DNA from: Myotis daubentonii
Lineage: Eukaryota > Chordata > Mammalia > Chiroptera > Vespertilionidae
DNA length: 64,000 nucleotides
Direction: 5' to 3'
Assembly (NCBI RefSeq): GCF_963259705.1
Contig: NC_081844.1
Coordinates: forward strand, 13,997,715-14,061,714
Shown: positions 55,930-64,000 of the stretch, in pieces
Layout of the letters: each line of letters opens with the position of its first letter
Position numbering within the stretch: the stretch's first letter is position 1
Position numbers and translations under genes: made by a program
Notes under the pieces: model-generated
Databases searched by the model: none
What the model was told of the DNA's origin: nothing
What the model saw: only the letters and a program-made list of their open reading frames with translations

Positions 55930-56080
55930 AGAAGAGCATGGGCTCTAGAGCAAGCCAGTTTGAATGCTTTCTTGCCACTTGGATTTAGGGAAGTGCCTTA
56001 ATTTGTCTGAGCCTTTGCATCTTTGGCAGTAAAGAGAAAACCTCAGAGATTATATCTTATGTATAAAGTTATGTAATAAA
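55930..56080 (+). repeat. MIR SINE
   Basis: 'gagcatgggctctagagcaa', 'gccagtttgaatgctttctt', 'ttaatttgtctgagcctttg'. Confidence 0.75.
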
Positions 56081-56684
56081 GACCTTACTCATGTGTATTG
56101 GCATCATTACACTTTCAGCTATAGCATTTAGGGGAGAACTAGATACTTCAGGGGGCATTTAACAAGTAGTTGAACAGATAATACTAAAATAAACTTTTGT
56201 ACTTCATCAAATATGTACTCATTGGTCCTACCCAAGGCACAGGTTAAATAACCTTAGCATAATGATGAGGGCACTCTGGAGCTGGTCCCCTGGACCATAC
56301 TGGCAGGTGGACCCTGTTAACCCAGGTGAGGCCAAGGTTGTGGGTTTGATCCTCATTGAGGCACTTAAGTTCACACGGCTTCATTTCCAACCATAGGCCG
56401 CTAAGCGCTGCCACATAACTATCTCACACACCTCTCTTCTTCCAGGTCTTATGTCAGCAAAGTTAGATCTTTCTTAGCTAACTTAGCTAAACTTTCTCCA
56501 TTTTTTTCTTTTGAAAAATTCTTGTTAGCAGGTATTAATTTCATATATCACTTGGCAGTTATCATTGTATAATTTACTGAGTTATCACTTTTATTATTCT
56601 TCCCATATGGCATGTAAGCTCCTGGAAAGCAAGAAATTTTATGTGCTGGCTTGCTAATATGTCTATTATTATCAGCAATAAGAA
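56081..56684. other. No gene; possible tRNA-derived SINE head
   Basis: At about 56330-56365, 'aggttgtgggtttgatcctc' resembles a SINE B box, but the rest of a SINE is not evident. Confidence 0.3.
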
Positions 56685-56686
56685 TA

Positions 56687-56816
56687 TCCAGGGTGTCCCA
56701 AAAATGTATGCACACTTAACAGCTGGTAGCTCAATTGATGTTTCTTTCTTTTCAGATTTAACCCATTGGAATAAATAATTATTCAAAGTATGTATACACT
56801 TTGGGGACACCCTGGA
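56687..56816. mobile_element. Mariner-type MITE
   Basis: 130 bp with terminal inverted repeats TCCAGGGTGTCCC... and ...GGGACACCCTGGA; inner repeat parts are 'atgtatgcacactt' and 'aagtatgtatacact'. It is flanked by TA on both sides (56685-56686 and 56817-56818), the Tc1/mariner target duplication. No transposase. Confidence 0.85.
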
Positions 56817-56818
56817 TA

Positions 56819-57489
56819 TTCATATAGCTGATAATAATAGAGATGTTGAAATGAAGATGAGTCACATGAAAATATATATACTCAGGCAGCCATCAACACC
56901 TTAAAAAAGGGAGCAGGCAGGGGATTACTTTATAATAGGAGACAGAAAGCTACCAGAGATAAATGACCTCCAAGTGATGACTGTGAGCCTGCCAGCTATG
57001 AGAATTTTCTTTTCAAAGTTGCAGAGCTCTTTAAAATCCTATTTTACTCCCTTCAGAGAATATACAGTATCTTCATAAAAGGCATATTTGCAGAGTATTA
57101 GCAAGGTATAAGAGAAAAGAAGCCATGGCAAAATTTGTCATTTGCATAGAACATTTATGCATCTATGAAAATTTCTAAAGAGATAAAAAACACACACAAT
57201 AGAAGTAGAATTGATAAGATAGGGGAAAATCACTGTACAATAAAGCTTATAATTATAAAATTTGCAGGTGGAGAAACAGATTATCTAGACTCAGGTATGG
57301 GGCAAGAGGGGTGATAGAAAACAAAAATCATTATATGTTTAACATTTAGTGGTAATGTTGGTATGTTTCACTCTAACATTTTATAAATTTTATCTTGTAA
57401 GAATTCTTTTCAGCTTGTTCATTTAAATGTTTCTCTTATTTATCACATTTTAATCCTAAACTTGATATGGTTTGGTTTTTTTAAAATAT
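56819..57489. other. No gene recognised
   Basis: AT-rich unique sequence. Confidence 0.4.
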
Positions 57490-57700
57490 GCTTTTTATTA
57501 CTAGTAATTTCAAGGAGAGGAAGGGAGAGGGAAAGAGAAAAACATCAATGATGAGAGAGAATCATTGATCGGCTGCCTCCTGCATGCCCTTTATTGGTGA
57601 TCTACCCAGCGACTTGAGCTTGAGACCTGACCAGGAATTGAATCCTGACTTCCTGGTTCATAGGTTGATGCTCTATTATGAGCAACACTGGCCGGGCGCT
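57490..57700 (-). mobile_element. Ves SINE
   Basis: 'ttttattactagtaatttca', 'gaggaagggagagggaaaga', 'tcggctgcctcctgcatgcc', head 'aacactggccgggc'. More diverged than most copies here; target duplication unclear. Confidence 0.88.
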
Positions 57701-59119
57701 TTTTTTCTGTTTCAATCCTTCTTTTTTAATAACAGTTTTAGGTTCACAGCAAAATTGAGAGGAAGGTACAGCTATTTCTCATATCCCTCTGCTTCCAAAT
57801 GCATGGAGTTCCCCATATTGACATCATAATCACCCAAGTCAGGACTGTGCTCTGACTACTTGTTCCTTCTCCATCCCTGATCGTCTGGCAACCACTGACC
57901 TTTTTACTGTCCCTATAGTTTTGCCTTTTCCAGAATGTCATATAGTTTGAATTATGCAGCATGTAGCCACTTCTGATTGGCTTCTTTCACTTAGTAATAT
58001 ACATTTAAGTTTCCACCACGTCTTTTCATGCTTGATAGCTCTGAATAATAGATCTATTTTTAGATCTGAATATATTCCATGATATGTATGTACCGCGATT
58101 CATCCATTCACTGCTGAAGGATACCTTGGTTGCTTGCAAGTTTGGACAATTATAAATAAATCTGCTATAAATATCAATGTGCAGATTTGGGGTGGGTATA
58201 AGTTTTTAACTTTTTGGACATATACCAAGGGATGCAGTTGCTAGATTGTTTGGTAGGAGTATGTTTACTTTTGTAAGTTAACTGCCAAACTGTCTTCCAA
58301 TGTGGGTGCACCATTTACTTTCTGATCAGCAATGAGTGAATGAGTGTCTTAGTTTCTCCACATCCATGCCAGCATTTGGTGCTGTCAGTGTTCTGGGTTT
58401 TGGCCATTCTCACAGGTGTGTAGTGGTATCTCCTTGTCCTTTTAATTTGCATTTCCTTGACGATATATGATGTGAAGCACCTCTTCGTATGCTCATTTAC
58501 CATCTGCATATCTTCTTTGGTGAGGTATCTGTTAAGGTCTATTTTGTAATTGGGTTGTAGATTTTCTTATAGTTGCATTTTAAGCATTCTTTGTATATTT
58601 TCAAGAACAGTCCTATATCAGATGTGTCTTTTAAAATTTATTTTTATTGGTCTGTAGCTTATCTTCTCATTCTTTTTGGCGTTGTCTTTACAGAGCAGAA
58701 AATTTTACTTTCAGTGAAATTCAGCTTATAGTTATTTCTTTCAAGGATTGTGCCTTTGGTTTTGAATCTAAAATGTCATTGCCATACCCAGGGTCATCTA
58801 GATTTTCTCTTTTATAGTTTCTCTTCTAGAAGTTTTATAGTTTTGTGTTTTACGTTTAGCTCTATGATACATTTTGAGATAATTTTTGTGAAGAGTATTA
58901 AGGGCTGTGTCTACATTAATTTTCTTTTTCATGTGGATGTTAAGTTTCTAGCACATTTTGTTGAAAAGATGGTCATGTCTTTATTGTATTGCCTTTTTTT
59001 TGTCAAAGATCATTTGAGTATACTTATATGGGTCTATTTATGGCCTCTATATTCTGGAACAGAATGGAACATTGCTCTATTTATCTATTCTTTCACCAAT
59101 ACCATACTGTCTTGACTAC

Positions 59120-59397
59120 TCTAGCCTAGCTATTTTCAACTTTTTACACATAATGGCACATGTAAGCTAATTACTAAAATTATGTGGCACACCAAAAATA
59201 TATTTTATGTTTTGCCAACCTGACAAAAAATATAGGTATAATTTTGATTCTTTCGCACTGGATGGCTATTGTTGTGTTGGCTGTTGTCATTTTTTTTTTT
59301 AATTGGACAATCTAAGGGAAAAGAAGTCAGTGCCCCAGAATAAAGAGTCAGGTATTGCATGTTTTAAAGATTCTTGGGGCATACTGGTTGAGAATTG
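59120..59397. mobile_element. Non-autonomous hAT nested in L1
   Basis: Ends 'gctattttcaactttttac' and 'ctggttgagaattgc' are complementary in form. The interior ('gtggcacaccaaaaatatat', 'atggctattgttgtgttggc') is a pattern I associate with bat nhAT elements. Edges and target duplication are uncertain. Confidence 0.6.
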
Positions 59398-59498
59398 CTT
59401 ACTAATTAGTTTGGAAATTGGGTAGCATCAGTCCTCTAGCTTTGTTCTTCTTGAGTATTGTGGTGGCTATTCTGGTTCTTTTATCTCTCCATATAAAT

Positions 59499-59713
59499 CA
59501 GGGATGGGGAACCTTTTTTTCTGCCACGCGACACTTGGATATTTATAACTTCATTTGCTTAATATAATTCACTTAACATAAAGTTATGTTACTATGAAAA
59601 AAGCCCTTAGATTTATTGAATTTTGAATCCTGCCTGCCGTTGCCTTGGCAGGGCCAGACCAAATGATTTCATGGGCCTTATAAGACACATGGGCTGGAAA
59701 TTCCTCACTCCTG
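59499..59713. mobile_element. Non-autonomous hAT nested in L1
   Basis: Starts CAGGGATGGGGAACC and ends with its degraded complement ATTCCTCACTCCTG. The interior 'ggcagggccagaccaaatga' belongs to a common bat hAT family. It lies between L1 blocks 'ctctccatataaat' and 'tttagaattggttttt'. Exact 8-bp duplication no longer visible. Confidence 0.75.
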
Positions 59714-61020
59714 AAAACTTTAGAATTGGTTTTTGAATATTCAAAAAATAACTCGCTGAGATTTTGATTGGGATTGCATTGAATCTATACGTCAAGTTGA
59801 GAAGAACTGACATCTTGATAATTTTGAATCTATATATGAACATGAAATATCTCTCCATTTATTTAGTTTTCCTTCAACTTCATTCATCAGAGTTTTGTAG
59901 TTTTCCTCATACAGATCTTATACATATTTGTTATATTTATATCTAAATATTGAATTTTTTGTTGCTAAAATAAATGACATGTGTTCCTAATTGCAATTTC
60001 CACTTGCTCATTGCTTTGTGTTATAGAAAGTTGATTGAATTTTGTACTTTAAACTTATATCTTATCCCCTTGTTATAATTGCTAATTAGTTCCAGAATTT
60101 TTTGTTGCTGACTCTTTTGGATTTTTTGAATAGATAATTACCTCACCTGAAATCAAAGACAATTTTCTTCTTTCTTAACCAATTTTTTTTATATTTAAAA
60201 ATTTTTTTCTTGTCTTATTTCATTAGCTAGAACTTCTAGTAGGATATCGAAAAGTGATGAGAGGAAATATCTTTGCCTTGTACCTGATTTTAGAGGGAAA
60301 GATTTGAGTTTCTCTCCATAACATGAGGTTAGCTGCAAGTTTTTTGTAGACATTCTCTATCAAATTTGGGTAGTTTCTCTCTATTTCTAGTTTACTGAGG
60401 GTTTTTTTAAAAAATCATGAGTGTTGAATTTTGTCAAATGCTTTTTCTGCATATATTAATATGATCATGTGATTTATTTTAGCTTATTGACATAATGGAT
60501 TGTCAAATGTTGAAACAGATTTGCATATGTGAGATAAATCCCAGTTGGTCATGGTGTATTTCTTTTTAAACATTGTTGGATTTTATTTGCTGATATTTTG
60601 TTGAGGAATTTTGTATCTATATTCAAGGGAGTTATTGGTCCATAGATTTCTTTTCTTGTGATATCTTTGCCTGATGTTGGTATTAGAGTAATGCTGGCCT
60701 CAGAGAATGCATTAGAAAGCCGTCCCTTTGCTTCTAGTCACTGAAAGAGATTGTGAAGACTCAATATAATATCTTTGTAATTGTTTGACATAATTATCCA
60801 GTGAACCTACCTGGGCCAGGTGTTTTTTGTTTGGGGGATTATTAATTATTAATCAATATCTTTGATGGATATAGGTCTGTTCAAATTGTCTATTTCTTCT
60901 TGTGTGAGTCTTTCAAGTAATTGGCTCATTTCATAAAGGACCCCTTATCTTGTTCATGACCTTAGTGGAAAACCTAGTTTCTCACCAGTAAGTATGATAT
61001 TAGTTGTAGGCATTTTTACT

Positions 61021-62860
61021 TTTTAACTTGTTGGGAATTCCTGGGTTTCAGATATTAATAGTATCAGTCCTCCATGGGAAGGATGGATCCAGCTGCCATT
61101 AAACAGTGAAATGAACATTTGCAAGTTATCAAGGTGCAACGAGTCTCAGTATTTTTTTTCTGTTAAATTGAGAAATAAAGTTCTACTTTACTGAGAGGTT
61201 GTACGGATACAATGAGACATCATATGTGGGGATTTACAGGACACATTGCTAACACATATTTAGTACTCAAACAATAGAATGTGCATAAAACAACAATTTC
61301 AAAAAGTTTCCTCTGCTTCAGACAAGCATATATGAAATAAAAATTTATTAGGTTGGTGATGATTCCAATGACATTACTTACAAAATGTATTTGTTTACTG
61401 ATAAAAACTGGGTCCCAAAATTTTTTGGGGGGGAAAGGGCAATATAATCAAAACGTAACCTTCTGTTATTGCTCCTTGCATTTCCCTTTTTCTATCAGAT
61501 CAAGGTACCCTTCTGAAGACCTATTAAAATGAGTTATCTTCAAAGGTACTTTGAGATAATTGAATGGATGGTTAAAGGAGAAAAGATAATTACCAGCTAA
61601 TGTCTCATCTATAAAATGAAATTTTACATTTTGTAGCACACATGAAAACAGAAAATGTCTTGTGTTTAATAATGTATTCAGTAGCAGAGAACAGTTTATG
61701 ATTCACCTTTGACACCCCAGAATAAGCAGGTTTAAGTAATGCTGTACATTGATGGAATCATAAGATAGAATTGGTTGATATAGAGAATTTCAAAAATGTC
61801 TCCATTTATATTAAATTGGTGTAGGTTTTACTAAGCAGAGTCAATATATTCCTGAGTCTGTGTATTCCAACTAATTAAAATGGTGCCTATTCAATGCTGA
61901 GAAAGCTCATGTTGATGAAGGAAAATTCTCAGAAGAACTGGACAAATAAAGAGAAAAATAGAATGAGCTATATCTCTATTCTCTATCTGGGAACAATAGT
62001 TAAACTATTATGCATTATATTTTCCAAAAAAAAACAACCTATTTTTTTGCAATTAATCAAATAAATTGAAAAATATGTGTTTTTTTTCCTCTTCGTGTTA
62101 AAGGGGAACTATAAAGGGAGGTGCCTAAGGAGTTTGTAAACATCTGTCTTGGAGAATTATAGATAAGTGGTGTCAGTCTTAATTCTGAAGACAGGAATTA
62201 TCTTCTAGCATACCTGATGGCCTGTGAGAATACAGTAAGAGATACAGAGTAAAACAGAAGCACCATATTTAAGGAAATTGCATTTTAATGAGTTTTAATC
62301 AGCTCTATTGCACATGGCTTGTGTTCCCTGATTAAAAATCATTTATTCAGAGACTTACAATTTAAAATGGAATTTGGCTTTAAGCCTCTGGTGAATATTC
62401 TCCAATTTCCTACTAAATACCCATGAATGCAGAAATATATAAAAGTCTAGAAAAATATAAACCTTAGACTGACAAATAACCTACCAGAATCTGTAAGGAA
62501 TTAACTGGGAACAAACTGAATCACTGTAATAAAAATATTAGTGCAAAAGAAAGCGCATTAAAACTATTTATAAAAACACTTCCCCATCTTTGCACTCCTC
62601 CTCTCCTTTGTCAGACACATTAAGCACTCAGCATTGGTTCCTATCTGTGCTGTGTTTAGCAGAATATGATGCCATGTTTTACAGGATGTGGACAGCATTA
62701 TTTTCTAGTTTCTAGTGCTGACACATATTTTCTCCGAATTTTGTATTTATCTGGTCATTTCTGTGTGTTTTAAGAGAGAGGGTGGCTTAGGTGCTCTTAT
62801 TCAAGATATCATCACTCTAGAAAATGCCCTAATCTCTCTCTTTTTGAAATTTCATTTTAG
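61021..62860. other. Unique sequence; no gene recognised
   Basis: AT-rich, no confident repeat, no frame over 61 codons. Confidence 0.4.
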
Positions 62861-63093
62861 CCCGGCTGGTGTTGCTCAGTGGTTGAGCATCGATCTATGA
62901 ACCAGGAGGTCATGGTTTGAATCCCAGTCAAGGGCACATGCCCAGATTGTGGACTCAATTCCCAGTATGGGGCATGCAGGAGGCAGCCAATCAATGATTC
63001 TCTTTCATTGTTGATATTTTTATCTCTCCCTCTCCTTCCATCTATGAAACCAATAAAAAATATATAAAAATAAAATAAAAATATTTAAAATTG
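62861..63093 (+). mobile_element. Ves SINE
   Basis: Head 'cccggctggtgttgctcagt', B box 'ggtttgaatcccag', 'catgcaggaggcagccaatc', A-rich tail. Likely target duplication TTCATTTTAG (62851-62860) against TTAATTTTAG (63095-63104), one mismatch. Confidence 0.93.
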
Positions 63094-63104
63094 TTTAATT
63101 TTAG

Positions 63105-64000
63105 ATAACTTAATGAACTGCTCACCATCATCTCCATCACTTACTTCAAACTCTCATCTTCATGATGACATATTGTTTAGAATAATTTTTTTTCTTTTAT
63201 GTCAGAATTTACTTCATTAGCTTGCTGTTCTCAGGTGGATTCATTTCATCTTTATTTGGATTAGTGGGTAACCAGTTTTGATTTGATTAGTGAGATATTT
63301 TTAGTCAAATAAGTAAAATACTTCCTTTGTTGGGTTATTAATTGTAATCTTTCCAATTTGCCTTTTTTTAAGATGCCAAAGTAACTTAAATAGGCAAAAA
63401 GGGTTTCTACTCATATATCAGCATTCAAAGAGGATCAAATGTATTTCTGTGCTACTTGGGGATGGTACTTAGGAGAAGGCCACTATTAACCAGAGCTCTG
63501 TCATTACCGGTTTGCGTGGTATTAACTTTCCATTGTTTTTCCTACAAAATGAGGTCACTGAAACAAACCATCAATCCCTCTTTAAAATTGCCTAATTTTT
63601 AGTGGCAAAACATTAAACATGCTAGATTTTGTCTCAAGCAAATGGAAATAAATAGAATGTAGTTTTTGCTTGGGATACTAGAAAGCAAGTACAGGGATTA
63701 ATCTTACTATTTAAGAAGGTAACTTTATAACTCAGCATTTCACTTGAATGTCATAGAATTGGGTCATTGGGGAAACCCTGTGTTCTGAAAGCCTATGACC
63801 TTCGAAGGATAAAGGGGGAAAAGTGACATTCATGCAAACAATGCATTCGCACTTCTCAAGTTCTTCCTAATACAGGTTTTCATTTTCCCTAAGAGCCCTT
63901 CAAATCTTTGCAGCTGAAGATATTTGATTGGCCATAAAAGCATTTCACAACTCAGAGAGCTGATACAATGGGACAGAGAGTCTAGGAGGAATTAAACCGA
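63105..64000. other. No gene recognised
   Basis: AT-rich unique sequence to the end of the window. Confidence 0.4.

Larger units (their letters stand above)
57705..61020 (-). repeat. Long decayed L1 (antisense)
   Basis: About 3.3 kb of antisense L1, 3' end at left. Landmarks: 'ttaggttcacagcaaaattg', 'gtctggcaaccactgacctt', 'ttaatttgcatttccttgac', 'tttgtatattttcaagaaca', 'tttggttttgaatctaaaat', 'ttgattgggattgcattgaa' (59766), 'aaatgctttttctgcatata' (60438) and 'gatattttgttgaggaattt' (60592). ORF2 is broken throughout. Two hAT elements are nested in it. Confidence 0.88.

Noticed and set aside
4565..63093. tRNA-like heads with A and B boxes as possible tRNA genes
   Set aside because: Each is the head of a Ves SINE with a long 3' body; no cloverleaf-length tRNA gene was found.

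Overview
The window is nuclear DNA from a mammal, almost certainly a vespertilionid bat. Three independent element groups point there. There are about twenty HeliBat-type Helitrons, with 5' TCCTAT or TCTACACTAATAAAAG starts and 3' hairpin plus GGCCTCTAG ends. There are thirteen Ves tRNA-derived SINEs. There are also DNA transposons typical of these bats: SPIN-like hAT, other non-autonomous hATs, a Tc1-like element and mariner MITEs. Older mammalian repeats (MIR, L2, MER5A-like, L1) fill much of the rest. No bacterial feature, CRISPR array, rRNA gene or functional tRNA gene was seen.

Layout. 1-5.5 kb: old L1, a Helitron with a 25-bp minisatellite, a SPIN element with an exact 8-bp target duplication, a two-unit Helitron, L1 split by a Ves SINE, and a truncated Helitron ending in (AT)n. 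5.5-13.8 kb: mostly unique sequence, a solo LTR (8478-9147), several Ves, and a 1.6-kb Helitron (11310-12905) that holds a mariner piece and an exon-like captured segment. 14.3-16.2 kb: a three-unit head-to-tail Helitron array. 16.2-23.4 kb: mostly unique; two exon-like blocks on the minus strand (20063-20282 and 20962-20991) are the only hint of a host gene. 24.2-27.6 kb: a second three-unit Helitron array followed by four more Helitron pieces, all on the minus strand. 28.6-29.7 kb: a probable class I LTR on the minus strand. 30.4-32.1 kb: a Helitron rearranged by a perfect 307-bp inverted duplication of its own 3' end plus host flank. 33-35.4 kb: L1, L2 and MIR. 37.9-40.6 kb: a composite Helitron, a Tc1-like transposase start broken by a Helitron, and a younger L1 3' end. 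42-57 kb: mostly unique or ancient-repeat DNA with scattered Ves, MIR, L2 and Helitrons. 57.7-61 kb: a long decayed L1 carrying two hAT insertions. 61-64 kb: unique DNA with one Ves SINE.

The Helitrons are non-autonomous; I found no Rep/helicase reading frame. Almost all reported open reading frames over 60 codons are chance frames, many of them inside GC-rich Helitron minisatellites. The most unusual signals are the inverted self-duplication at 30446-31869, the recurrent Helitron-Helitron junction seen five times, the two triple arrays, and the exon-like insert at 11809-11922. Repeat family names were assigned by recognition of sequence, not by a database search.
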